Below are positions 1 to 11,957 of a stretch of 64,000 nucleotides of DNA, piece after piece. Origin of the DNA: Rhizophagus irregularis (Eukaryota > Glomeromycota > Glomeromycetes > Glomerales > Glomeraceae); the NCBI RefSeq assembly GCF_026210795.1, contig NC_089451.1, positions 2,464,001-2,528,000 of the forward strand, written 5' to 3'. The position numbers were made by a program, and so were the translations under genes. Under the pieces are notes generated by a model, which was not told where the DNA came from, did not search any database, and worked only from the letters and a program-made list of their open reading frames with translations. Position 1 is the stretch's first letter, and each line of letters starts with the position of its first letter.

Positions 1-2738
1 CTAAACATGAACCAGAAAATTTTAAATTGTTAGATGTTCGACATAATGTTATGAAAAGTCTAATTCTTAGTGATTGCAATCATTTGATAAAATTTATATT
101 ATTTGGAGATGAAGAAACTGTTGAAAATAGTAAAGAGAATGAAGTAAAAGAGGTTGTAATAAGACACATACCAAGAATTAAATTATGGCCAGGAAAAAAG
201 TTTTTAATGGATGATGATCTTGACTTTGATGAAAGGAATGATGGAATAGAGGATAATGAAAAAATCATACCAGAAAACAATATGGAATTAGCAATTTATC
301 ATTGCAAGGGTAAATTTCAATCCACTTTCTGCTGGCATTAGGAAAATTATGTTGGCTATTCTATCATTATGTTAATATCACAATTACTAATTTCATTTTC
401 AAATTTTACTATAGGTCGCGAACTTAAGGATACAATTGTTATTGCTTATTTCTTGGAATATTATACTAGACATGCAACAGATTATGCGGGTTGGATGTGT
501 ACTGTTTCTAAAGCCATTCCTTTATTATTCAAGTATAATTATGGTTTGTAATTCAAATTTAATTGATTTCATTTGAAAGATTTTAGAATATTTATAGTTT
601 TTATATTATTTAATAGACGATTATGCTAGAAAGTTATTTTATAAAGAATGTTTTGCAGATCAGGATCACTTCTCAGCTCTAGATCCTAATGAGATAATTC
701 CAGAGGAATACCGAGAAAGGCGTAATCATAACATCAAGTTTAGAGCATTTAGACCTATAATCGAATTAAGGACTGATAAATATGAATTATATTATAAGAT
801 CCTAAACCCATTAGTGGATTTTAAGAATAAAATGATCAAAAGATATGAAAATTTTGATAACAATCTTGGAAAATCGCCATTAGCTCTACGTGTAGTTCCC
901 CTTCCTAGCTTTACTGTAAATGACATTCCAAGGAAAAAAGAAAAGTATAATTTGAAAAAAAACCTTTTAAATATTTTTTTGTTCTTATTTATACCACGAT
1001 GGTATCAGATTGGTCGAGGTGATGTGAAGAAGCTAAGTCCTTTTTCTAGGATGATATTATATGAAAATAATGATGATATTTATGACAATCCAGCAACTGA
1101 AGCAGTTGTCGATTTTCGTTGGAGAGAAACAAGAAATTTCTTTTTTTTACTTTTTCTTCGATTTCTTATTTTTGCCATTTGCTTTACATTAGTTAGCTGG
1201 GCATATATGGATCACACAACTATTATCAATCAAAATTTTTTGTTAACATTAATTATTATATTCTATTATTTGGCAATTTATCAACTTATTACTGAAGCTT
1301 TACAGTTTCATTATCGTGGATTTAAAAAATATTTTGGTGAAATATTTAACATTTTTGATATAGTTTCTATTACTCTATCTGTAGCTATAATGACAATAAT
1401 ACTTAATGATTTCCAATTTTCTGATGGTTTTGAAAGTGTTAAAGAAACTGATACTAATTTAACTGTATGGATATCATTTTCAGTTTTTTTACTTTGGATT
1501 GAATTTGTAAGCTTTGTTTATATAATTTGATTATTTGATCATTTCTACTTTTATACTTTTATATTAAATTTATTAATCAACTATTAAATTTTAGATTTTC
1601 TATCTCCGTCTAATACCAGGTAAAAAAAAAACTCTGCAAAAATATTATCATTATTACATGTCCACATTATTAATTATTAACTTATTTTTTTCTAATTTAT
1701 AGCTATTGATATATATATTTATTATGTTATAATTATTTTCAAAGCCATATTTCCGTTCTTCTTGTTTATGTCAATCGCTATATTCGCATTTGCACACACA
1801 ATGTATGAAAAATCTAATATATTCATTTCAAGTTCAAATTTCAATATAACTAAATTCTCTTGCTTTATAATATTTAGGTTTATATTACTCAGAAATCCTA
1901 CGAATATTAAAATCAAAGATACTACATTCAGTGGAAATGCAACAAATGATTCAACAAATGAAACATTTCATATTGAACTTAAATCCGATTTTGATCCAAA
2001 ATCAATTGATAATCCATTTTCATCTTTTTATGAAGCATTAATGGCAGCATATTTTTGGATCGGTGGTGATTGGGTTCAAAGAGATGAATTTAGTTATTGG
2101 GCTGTTGATCTATTTACTTGGATTGCTAGCATAATCCTTGTATACGTTTTATTAAATATGTTGATTGCTTTTATGACGTAGGTTAAACACAATTTATTAT
2201 TACATAACATTAAATATAATATTATCATTATTAATTTCTTTATTAATGTTTTAGTGGTGTATATGAAAAAGCAGAAATTAAAGGTAGACAAACTTCATTA
2301 AGACTTCGAGCAAATCATATAGCAGATTATGAAGCATTACATCATATTAATTTTTGGGAACCTGAACCTGAACCAAAAAATATTTATTATTTTGGTCAAT
2401 CCAAAAATTTTGAAGAATGGTATAATACAAGAAAAAATCAAGGTTCTATTTATAAAGAATTTGAAGAAAAATCTACTTTTACAAAACATATTTTTAAAGA
2501 AAGTGATTATGATAAAATTTCAATTTGGAAATATGATGAAAATGATATCATGAAAGAAATTGAAAAAATTACAATCATAAAAAATGATTTAAATAATAAT
2601 ATTGATTATTTTATTAAAAAATTTTCTGATTTAAAGAATGAAAATGATAATGATATTAATAATGATGAAATTAATAATATTATTAATAGGATTAAAGATT
2701 TTGAAAATATTCAAATTAAAAATATTTTGATAGATTAA
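1..2738 (+). CDS. TRPV-like cation channel, 3' part (5' end outside window)
   Basis: Seven exons can be joined without a stop: up to 309, 415-543, 617-1506, 1595-1619, 1703-1802, 1878-2177 and 2255-2738. All introns are GT..AG and phases agree at every junction. The exon set was confirmed by the same structure in the decayed paralogue at 25.1-30.4 kb. The protein has an acidic cytoplasmic region, then six hydrophobic segments: S1 near 1135-1210, S2 near 1240-1310, S3 near 1345-1410, S4 running from about 1460 across the 25-bp exon, S5 at 1703-1802 and S6 near 2105-2175. A pore-like stretch (YFWIGGDW) lies near 2050. S6 ends with NMLIAFM, close to the NMLIALM signature of TRPV channels, followed by a basic and coiled cytoplasmic tail. 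The family role is cation (often calcium) flux; the selectivity and membrane here are unknown. TAA stop at 2736. The upstream half should lie on the neighbouring sequence. Confidence 0.85.
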
Positions 2739-4735
2739 AAAAAAAAATTTTTTGTTCTGTTATTAATTTGGTTTTTAAAAAATCTTTTTTTATAATTTTT
2801 TTTTTAAAAAAAACAAATATCAATTTATTTTTTTATTATTCATTTTTTATATATTTATTTATTTTTTTTAAATTTTAGTTTATTAATATATTAATTTGTT
2901 AATTTATTTTGTACTAACAATTAATAAAAATAATTTTTAATATCTTTTAAAAAAATTTTGAAAATTGTACAAATACAAATTTTATAAATAAAAACATTTT
3001 TTTACAATTGTGAATAAAATATATATATAAATACAGAGTTTGCGTAAAATCCGTCCTTTTTTGGATCCCTTCAATATGTTTTATTTTTCTAACCCTAAAC
3101 TTAATAAAACTCCTGACCAACTAAAATTTTATTTGATATAATAAATAATTCATAACATAAATAAATAAAGTCACATTTAAATTATTTAATGATCTTCGCA
3201 CTTTCTCCTTAAAATTTAAAAATAATGAATAGAATTAACACATAACACATAACAAACAGGTTTTTTTTTTTATGCATTACCATTTTAACAACGATAATGA
3301 TATGTTATTTTTTCTAATAAATAAGGAATTTTCTTTTTTAGTTTTTTATTAATTTACATAATTGTTTCATAATATTTCAGCCTCAATAAGAAAACATGCA
3401 TCTTTGAAAATAATAAAAAAAATGAAAAATAAATTAAATCTCCTTTTGACTTCCTTAAATGATCGCTTTTTTATTGTCTTTGATTTGTATTATGTGTCAC
3501 AGATACTATTAATAAGGATTTACTATTTGGTTTTTTTCTACATATATTGGGTATTTTTCCAACTTTGCTCTACATTTTTCTCGAAATTATCATAATAAAC
3601 TAGAAGTTGCAATTTGTGGGGGACTTCGTCCCCCTAAGTGATTTTTTTGTATGACTAAAAGGATTTCTCTTTACATAAGCGTAAATACTTTTTGGATGTA
3701 ATACTGTTTAAAGGCATATAACTTGGTTTGTAAAAAAAATCATCTTTTCGATAAAAATAATAATACGGATTTTACAAAAAACAAAAATTGGTTTAGCATC
3801 AATTATTAGTCATATTATATACAATTTATTTTGTAAAATTTTCGCCAACAATTCTGATTTTAAATTATTACAAATTTTTACTAGCAGTTTCGCATCGGGA
3901 ATCGGGATTAATGTTTTTTAATAAATATATATAACAGATAATAAATTATGTATATAAAAAATATTATGTAAATAAGTAGAGATATAAATAAAAAATCTAT
4001 ACTCTATAGATTATTATAGATTATTTTAGTGATTATTAAATAGATAGTCACTATGTGTTGAAATAGTTTTTTTTATTTACAATTAAAAAATATTGGTTTA
4101 TATAATCAAATGATAAAAATACTTTTTTTTTCCTTTCTTGAATGCTTTTATCGTAATATAACTTTGTTATTAATAAAAAAAATGAACAATATTAAAATAA
4201 GTATTATACTAATCATTTAAAAAAATTATCTATGTAATTTAAAAATTATATTAATTTATTAATTTTTAATTTAAACCAATTTTATTTTCTACTAAGTATA
4301 AAAAAATATTTATCCTAACTAAAAAATCATGTTTATTCAAATGCTAATCATGAGCAAGTTATACAATATTATTAATTCGTGATTTTTTTTTTAGTGAAAA
4401 CATTTTGTCAAAGTCCCAATTTCATCCAAAAAATTACTCATTCAAATTTTTTATAAGTATTAACGAAACGAATATTAATAAATAGTAATTACAAAATTTG
4501 ACGTACAATAAAAATTTTAAAGTATTAAGCATATTGTTATTTTTCAAAATTCACAAAACCAAATATATAAACATGAAATTTTTATGTCGGTAAAGCAAAA
4601 AAAAAGATGATAAAATAGTAAAATTAATTTTATGTGCTTATAAACTAAAAAATACCGTCAGAGTTTATGTTCAAGAAAGAAAAAATATTATAAATCGATT
4701 TATGCTTATCTTGTGGATTGGTAATAAGACGTACA
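2739..4735. other. AT-rich intergenic stretch
   Basis: No coding signal is supported in this stretch. It is AT-rich with homopolymer runs. One GC-rich hairpin at 3618-3634 stands out and is listed separately. The short open frame near 3362-3595 lacks family resemblance and is probably chance. Confidence 0.6.
3618..3634. other. GC-rich perfect hairpin
   Basis: GGGGGAC and GTCCCCC form a perfect 7-bp stem around a TTC loop, in a region of otherwise extreme AT content. It could be a structured end of a repeat or a transcript. Its role is unknown. Confidence 0.6.
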
Positions 4736-5190
4736 CTCCCACACTCCCAACCCACACTCACCCAACCCACATACCTAAAGAGAGACGTAAAGAAAAAGGG
4801 CCTAAAGAAGATCTAATAAAGAGAAGACCTAGACAGAGAGAAGACAAACCTAAAAAAAAGATGACGTAAAAAAATAAAATGAAACACCACATATACAAAC
4901 CCACACACAAACCCATACTCTCACACTTCCGCACTCCCAACCGCACTCCCAACCCACACTCCCACACTCCCGCACTCCCAACCCACACTCCCACACTTCC
5001 GCACTCCCAACCCACACTCCCACACTCCCGCACTCCCAACCCACACTCCCACACTCCCGCACTCCCAACCCACACTCCCACACTCCCGCACTCCCAACCC
5101 ACACTCCCACACTCCCACACTCCCAACCCACACTCCCACACTCCCATCCTACACCAACCCACATAACTCCCAACCCACACTACCCACATA
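4730..5190. repeat. Minisatellite of CCCACACTCCCAAC-type units
   Basis: Units such as CCCACACTCCC, CGCACTCCCAAC and CACACTCCCACACTCCC repeat in register from about 4920 to 5150, with a shorter block at 4733-4770. The + strand is almost pure C/A/T and the - strand G-rich. Long open frames exist on both strands in several frames, as expected of a repeat with a period near a multiple of three. None is taken as a gene. Confidence 0.85.
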
Positions 5191-5460
5191 CCTAAAGGAT
5201 GACATAAAGAAAAGAGTCTAAAAGAAGACCTAATAAAGAGAAGACCTGGACAGAGAGAAGATAAACCTAAAAAAAGATGAAAAAAAAAGATGACGAGAAA
5301 AAAGATGACGAAACGAAGAAAAAAGATGACAAAGCGAAAAAAAAGACAATGAAGCGAAAAAAAGATGACAAAACGAAAAAAAGGGGTCTAAAAAAAGACC
5401 TAATAAGAGAAGACCTAGACAGAGAGAAGATAGACCTCGAAAAGAAAGACGACGAAAGTA
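4770..5460. repeat. Three purine-rich ~90-bp repeats flanking the minisatellite
   Basis: Related segments sharing CTAATAAAGAGAAGACCT and CAGAGAGAAGA lie at about 4772-4866, 5190-5280 and 5382-5455. The first two bracket the CCCACACTCCC array. Between the second and third is a short array built on AAAAAAGATGAC and AAGCGAAA units (about 5276-5390). The whole block to about 5520 is strongly purine-biased on the + strand. Confidence 0.75.
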
Positions 5461-5845
5461 TATATTGTGTATATATAATATTGTTGACGAAAAAAAAAGT
5501 CGATGAAAAAAAAAAGAGGTAAGGTATTGAGGTATATAAATACTTTTTTCGAATAAATAGTGGATAGTTTAATAGGAAGTATAATATCTTGCATAATACA
5601 ATTTTATTTAACATGATATATCTGCGTCTGATCTATTCCAGTTGGTTGGCTCGTGAAGATTTTTGTGGCTAATCCGTAATATATAAGAATGATAGTTTAG
5701 TGATTATTTTAAAAAAATTTTATTTCCCTAATTCTGATAATTCCGAGATGTTCTGATAAGTGGTAAACCATTTGATATCAGTAGAAAATAATATACGTCA
5801 TATCACATTTGATTAGCTAATAATGACATAATAATTCGTTCATTA

Positions 5846-6083
5846 GGCCGGGCAAAAAAAATTTTTAGATTCTCGGGACATAAAATTTTAAAAATGACCC
5901 GGCCGGCCGGCATTTTTTTTTATATTTGTAAAATTTTTTTATATGTAAAATTTTTTTACGCCACATTGGCCAATAACTTATAATCACGTTATAAAATTTT
6001 TTACTATAAAAAAAAAATTTCCCATTTTTCGAAAAACTGACCCGGCCGGGTCACGAGAATCTAAATTTTTTTTTTGCCCGGCC
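5846..6083. mobile_element. Small inverted-repeat transposon (MITE), TTA target duplication
   Basis: The left end GGCCGGGCAAAAAAAATTTT and the right end are mirror copies for about 35 bases, including TTAGATTCTCG. TTA directly flanks both ends (5843-5845 and 6084-6086). A 3-bp TWA target duplication is characteristic of PIF/Harbinger-type (Tourist-like) elements. At 238 bp with no coding capacity it is non-autonomous. The inner CCGGCCGG palindromes add further foldback potential. Confidence 0.8.
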
Positions 6084-6203
6084 TTATAAGGGGTTAACTT
6101 AAATATGAATTTGATTATTGAGTTGATAAGAAAAAATTTTGTTATTTTCTTAGCCATAAAAAAATAATATATATATATATTGTATATATTAAATACGACA
6201 AAC

Positions 6204-8433
6204 ATGACATATCAATATAGAAAAAGAACGATAAATGCATTTGAATTTGCGCAACATGCTACTTTACGTTTGACTGTTGATAATTTCTCTCAAAGAAAAA
6301 GCAGAAACAACTAATTGATGAACATAAAAGGCTAGATAATCTAGATAATTTATGTGATAAGAGAAAATATGTTGTTCATAATATCAATAAACAAGAGAAT
6401 TTAACTCTAAATATTCAACTTCGGATATCAATATCAAATTTACAAGTTGATAATGTACCCACTGGAAGATTCTTGTTATGTCGAGTGATTTCCAGATTCG
6501 TAAAATTATATGCCCTTTTAGCTCTTGTGGAAGATCCAGAGGGTAATGTTGAAAGATTTGCTTTGTATAATTGGACAAATATTCCCAAAGAAGGTCAATC
6601 AAATATTAAATCTATAAATCAATTATTTTTACCAATTGGAACTCTACTTGTCATCAAGAATATATCTTATGAATATGTCACTGGTAATATAACCATAATT
6701 CGTTCTAATAACCCTGATGATGTCATCATCGTCGATCAAAATAACAAGTCGTTTAGTGACGTGAAATGGTCCACGAATGAAAAGAAAGTTGAGATAAAGA
6801 ATGCCGATGATTTCCATCGTTGTGGAAATGATTATTTTTCTTCAAGTAATTATATTGCAGCTAATTATAATTATTCAAATGGCATCAAATTGGAGCCACA
6901 AAATGTCACTTTACTTATTAATCGAGCAGAAACTTGCCTTCGATTGTATCAATTTCATAATGCTCTTAAGGATACAGAGATTGCTCTTATGTATGAACCC
7001 AATAATTTAATAGCAGCTTATCGCAAGGGTAAAGCTCTTTGTGGTCTCAAACATTATAAAGAAGCCACTAATATACTTCAAAATTTACATCAAAGAACGA
7101 AAGGTTATATTATAATACTTCAATTAAACAAATTATGGAACATGCGGAAATGTTGTCTTATGAAAATAAAAATGGAAAATATGATTATTTACGTATATTT
7201 GATGAATTCTATGAGAGGTCTAAAATTAAAAAGGATAGTAAGGGTAATGATGTTTGGATTTATGAAACGGGTCCAAGATTAGATCATGCTGATTTTTTAA
7301 ATGACAATATTAAAATTGAACTTGTAGAAGGAAAAGGAAGAGGTTGGATCGCTAAATGTGACATTCCTGAATATACTTTGCTGATGGTCTCTAAAGCATT
7401 TAAAGTAGTTTTTAGTAATGAAGTTTTTGGAACTATGATAAGCGATACCCAAAATGATGATTCGCTTGTTGAAGAATTAACTACATGTATTACTCTGAAA
7501 CTTATTGCAGAACCTTATTATTGTCAGGAAGTGTATCAACTTTATGATGGTTTAAATCTTAGCGAAAATGAAAAAATTGAATTAATCAACAAAAATGAAG
7601 TGAATATTAATTTAATTGTACATACTCTCCTGCACAATGATTTTGGTTTAAATTATAATGAATTTAATCTTAAAACTGAAATAACCGGTACAGGACTGTG
7701 TATCTTGCCATCTTTGTTCAATCATGCATGTATTGATGAAAATGTAAACCATTTTTTTCTTGGTGATTTGATATTCCTTCGAACTAATCGGCCTATTTCA
7801 AAAGGTGAAGAGCTAATTATTAATTACAGAAATTTTGCCTTTTGTTATGAAGAACGATTAGTTTATCTTAAAACTATGATGAACATAGATTGCCAATGTA
7901 GATTGTGCAAGTTGGAAAGATCTGAATCACAAGAAATTAGACTTAGAATGAGAGAACTCTTGAAAATCTATAATGAATCAATCAAACCTAAATTATTAGA
8001 ATCACATAATGTTGATCCTTCTCTTATTAAAGAATTAGAAGATATAATTGCTAAATTAAGTAGTCTTCGAAAAGAACATCCAGATCTAGAATTCAATACA
8101 ATGGAACTTAGAATTATGCTGGGATATGCTTACCGTAAAAGTGGAAATAATAAAAAGGCTCTATCTATTTTGAAAGAGGCATATGATTTATATAAAACAA
8201 TTTGTTTAAGTCAAATTCGTGTCATAATCAATAATATTCTAATTATCAGTTTAGAACTCGAGTTGTTTGAAGAAGCTAAGAAATGGGTTGATATTATATT
8301 GAAAATAGTTGTAGAACCTATAATGGGTAAACTTGAGGATGATAAACCTGAATGGAGAAAAGAAGCATTGCGTTTGACAGAAAAAATTTATCCGAAAATA
8401 AATTCATTTGCTGAAACTTTAGAAATAGTATAA
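6204..8433 (+). pseudogene. TPR-SET domain protein (SMYD-like), two frameshifts
   Basis: ATG at 6204 opens a frame lost at an A-run near 6296-6300. The family reading continues in another frame to about 7095, then shifts again into the frame that ends at TAA 8431-8433. The order is an N-terminal region, TPR-like helices (about 6800-7090), then a SET domain (about 7290-7860). The SET hallmarks are KGRGW near 7340, NHAC near 7720 and GEELIINY near 7810. A cysteine cluster CxCxxC follows near 7890, then C-terminal helical repeats. Known SMYD-type proteins methylate lysines using S-adenosylmethionine; activity here is inferred only. Both breaks are single-base changes at or near short A runs, so an assembly error is a real alternative to a pseudogene. 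The SET half alone (7135-8433) is uninterrupted for 432 codons. Confidence 0.75.
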
Positions 8434-9487
8434 AGAAATTTTTAGTTAAATCAAATCATGCAATCTAAATAAATAAATAAATAAATAAATGCGAATTTAA
8501 CTATTTTTTAAGTGACTTGTTATAAATTTACATATATACTGTAAGCATATTTAGTATTAGTGTTTCATGTAAATCATACATTGAATTTACCTCGTATATA
8601 TAATAACCTATATTTTGCAATGTAATCTCTAAATTTTGTAGCTATAATACTTCTTTATACATACAAGGATAAACTTTATTAAAATATTCTATTAGCCGAT
8701 TAAAAACCCGCCTTTAATTCCATTTCATTTTAATTGGTAATATAATTTATATTTACTTGAAAATGAAAAGGCAAAAAGGATCGCTCATGAATGAAATTCT
8801 GTTAAATAATAAGTTATTTCAGTACTTAAAATTTTAAAAGAAAGAAAATCATTTATTTTATTTTATAAATCAAATATAATAATAAGAAAAAAATAATATA
8901 TAATTACGCAAAACTAAAAAATATAAACTATATAAAAAAATAGTATTTCATAAAATTTTACCAAACCCTTAAAAAAAAAGTCGAATAGAACATAAATGTG
9001 AACACCCGAAAAATGTTGATGAATGATACTTGCTAATCCGAATGTACGAAGTAGAAAGTGAGAGATTCTCAACGATATTTGAAATATTTTGTCATAATCA
9101 GATTTTGCGTATTTTACGGATTCACGAAATTAGAATAATGATTTTGAATTATTTAAACTATTGGAATTGAATATAAGCGAAGAAAATGATATAAAATCAA
9201 ATGTTATTTATAAACGAATATAATCATCATTAGTAAAAATTGGATACATTAAAAAATTTGTCTTGTGAATGGATCGTTTGATTGCCTTAATGTATAAATA
9301 TTGGTATGTCTTATTTGTATATGATTTCTACATTTATGAAGGATATGATAGGATGATGGGTTCATTGGAGTTAGTTCAGAATCTACATTTTTTCTTTGAT
9401 ACAGAGAACTTTTGCAATCGAAAGTAATAAAAGAAAATAGCGAAAATTAAAAGAGAATAATTCATTAAAGTAAAATTAAATTGAGTT
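8434..9487. other. Intergenic, nothing recognised
   Basis: AT-rich sequence with a short TAAA tandem run just after the SET gene (about 8468-8490). I see no gene or repeat boundary until the target duplication at 9488. Confidence 0.6.
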
Positions 9488-9702
9488 CGTGTGCTTCGCT
9501 TAGTTTTTTTTTTTGGTAACCGTATTTAGTCATTTTATTAGTAAATATAACGCATCATAATACATAATAATTATAACATCAATACTTTGAAGCTCAAAAT
9601 CTTTTGACAATAAACCTCTCCATACCAAAGCCAATGGATTGTCTAACCAAGGCGAGGATATACATAACCAAAGAATTTCTAAAATAAAACCACTATTACT
9701 AT

Positions 9703-10121
9703 TAGGGATGGCAACGGTCAGTCACGGTCAGTTATCGGTCGGTCATAACCGGTTAAGGGTCTTTGACCGACCGACCGTTTTGGCTGACTGTTTTTCTGAC
9801 CGTTTAACTGACCATTTAACTGACCGTTTAACCGATCACTTTTTTCTTTTTAACAAATTTTAATCAAGAAAAAATGTTAAAAAGTGTAATTTAATCAAAA
9901 AAAAACGTTATTTAACTTTTTTTATTGATTAAATTCGTAAAAAAAGTGTTAAGTGAATAAATATGGCTAAATAATTGGTTAAATGGTCAGTTAAATGGTC
10001 AGTCAAACGGTCAGTCTAACCGGTCAGTTAAATGGTCGGTCAGAAGCCTTTGACTGAATGATATCAGTCACAGTCATAACCGGTCATGACCGGTTAATAA
10101 CCATGACCGTTGCCATCCCTA
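9703..10121. mobile_element. hAT-type MITE with 8-bp target duplication and GGTCAGT arrays
   Basis: The 18-bp ends TAGGGATGGCAACGGTCA are exact inverted copies. ATTACTAT flanks both sides (9695-9702 and 10122-10129). An 8-bp duplication with TAGGG-like ends fits the hAT superfamily. Both arms are built of GGTCAGT/CGGTTAA-type units (GGTCAGTTAAATGGTCAGT and relatives) around an AT-rich centre. There is no transposase. It sits in the 3' untranslated part of the older retroposed element, which gives a relative age. A CG-depleted partial copy lies at 44696-44850. Confidence 0.9.
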
Positions 10122-10418
10122 ATTACTATGTATTAAACTAAACTAACTAAAAAAAAAATTATTTCTTTTGTAAAAGCTATCGTTAGAATACATACGACTA
10201 GTTACATTGTTGTGTCATTTACTAACAAAGGCTAAATTATAAATTTGCTAAACTATTATGATGCTAAACTAACCTATTCTAAAAATTTTAAAACTACTTA
10301 TCCAATACGTTACCTTTTCTTTAAGTTTTATCTATTTTTACTATTTTTATATCTTTAATCTTTTAATATGTTTTTGTATTTTATTATGTTTTATCTATGT
10401 CTCATTTACCTTCCCTTG

Positions 10419-11856
10419 CTACCACCATTTATTATGTCTCCTTGATAGAGTGGAATGTGTACTCGAACTACCTTGTTGTTTCCACTCCATACGAAAACCA
10501 TTTGATCTTGAGGCATTATTCTTATAAGTAAAATAAGCAAATCTTCTATTAACTTCTCGTAATTCACCACTTTCGCTAATGTAATCGTCTTCTTTCTTGA
10601 TCAACAATCCACTTCCCATGTCAAATCTCTGTATAGATTTATTAATTGCTGTCATCAAATCTGATTCCGTGTTAAAATATAAAATAATGAAGCGCATTCC
10701 CTTAACCCTAATAATTTTTCCAAAAAAAACGTGAAAAGTTTTCACCATATCTTTTATAACTAATATGTCATCATTCTGCACACCATTTTCCAATCTTTTA
10801 ATAGCTTGCCAACGAAATTTATCTTTAACTTTGCTATATGATAATCTTGAATCAAACATCCTAATAAAGTATGTTCTGTCATTGTTTCTTGTTAATAACA
10901 CGTTCACGCCGCCCTCTTTGTATATCTTCTCGTATGCATTGCTGAAGCGCAGCATCACCCTAACGGTCTTGTACTTATAACATCGTTTACATCTAATATG
11001 TTCTACAACTCCTACATTTGCATTCAACAATCCTAAAATTTTCTCATCACTCCAATACGCAGGCACATCATAAAACGTGATGTCATGTGACTTCTCGGCA
11101 AAATGTTTTTTCAAATGATCTTCATCTTTATCGCTCATATCTATTCCGATTTCGGTGATCGTTCCAATTTTAGCATGTTGTGACCACGCCCTTTTTCTTT
11201 TTTTGTTAGGGCGTTTTTTCTTTTTCTGCGTCTCCTTATCTATTTCCATATTCGTCACTTGACTCGTTAGCTTTTCCTCTTTTATTTTTAGCGCTTTTAT
11301 TTTTTCCCATAAAATATTATTTGCCTCATTTTTCTCCAATATTATTCATTCCTTTGCTATTACATCTGCTTCTAAATTCCTGATTCTATTTTCTAAATCT
11401 TGTGTTACTAAACCGTTTGCCAGGCTAGTATCCGCCATCATTTTTTTCAAATCCTCAGAATTATCCAAAATTTCTGCATTTTGCATTTTGATTTGTTCAT
11501 ATTTTACCGCAGCACTTTTCTCACGATACAGTAATGCTTCTACGATACTTTGTATATGTTCACCTGCCCATTTTATTAGGAATAAAGATAGAAAATAATA
11601 CACCGCTGTTACTTTCGTCTCTGGTTTGTTAAGGCGTATTGGTATCTTTCCCAGTTTTGAAATAGTAGGCGCTATAAATTTTTTTTCTAACTCTATGTAT
11701 TCTTCTATTTTCTTGCACTTTACTACTTCCCCCAAATAATTATCAAAAATGTCATGAAAGGGGTTAAAAAAAGCTTTCATATATGGTTTCTTGTTGTTGT
11801 TAAGTGTTAACCCACGTCAGGATCTCTTGACGACTTGTATCTGTTGCTGTATCCAT
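10419..11856 (-). pseudogene. ORF1-like coiled-coil/RNA-binding-like protein of the retroposed element
   Basis: A frame starts at ATG 11856 and is interrupted by TAA about 20 codons later. It shifts by one in a T-run near 11767 and then runs open from 11780. A TGA at 11346-11348 is in the same frame as the next 306 codons, so the two long open stretches are one broken ORF of about 480 codons. TAA replacing CAA and TGA replacing CGA would each need one C-to-T change. The first half is helical and coiled-coil-like. The centre is very basic (KKKKRPNKKRKR). The second half has an RRM-like pattern around ITFYDVPAYW. This resembles ORF1 proteins of non-LTR retrotransposons, but I cannot assign a named family. 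Function as a nucleic-acid chaperone is inference. Confidence 0.6.
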
Positions 11857-11957
11857 ATTGTATGTCTTTATTAATAAAAATTTTAATTATTCGTCTTTTC
11901 AAAAAATTTGGTTAAGAGATCACCTGGGAAGAGTTTTTTTCCGTGTGCTTCGCTTAG

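Larger units (their letters stand above)
9488..11957 (-). mobile_element. Poly(A)-tailed retroposed element with 16-bp target-site duplication
   Basis: CGTGTGCTTCGCTTAG occurs at 9488-9503 and again at 11942-11957. On the minus strand the inner side of the 9488 copy is a run of 11 A (9504-9514). About 20 bases upstream of it is an AATAAA polyadenylation signal. This is the hallmark of target-primed reverse transcription: LINE, SINE-like or processed retrocopy. The inserted body is 9504-11941, carrying one long ORF and a 3' untranslated region that was later hit by a hAT-type MITE (9703-10121). No reverse transcriptase is present, so the element was mobilised in trans or is a LINE derivative that kept only its first ORF. 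Confidence 0.85.

Noticed and set aside
4758-5189. Long overlapping open frames on both strands encoding WECGSVG- or HTPTLPHS-like repeats
   Set aside because: They are translations of the CCCACACTCCC minisatellite in several frames; no start context, no flanking exons.
5267-5614. Open frames in the purine-rich block (KKKDD-type or serine/phenylalanine-rich)
   Set aside because: Low-complexity translation of A/G-rich repeats.
9639-9863. ORF rich in LTDRLTDH repeats
   Set aside because: It is the left arm of the hAT MITE, a repeat-unit translation.
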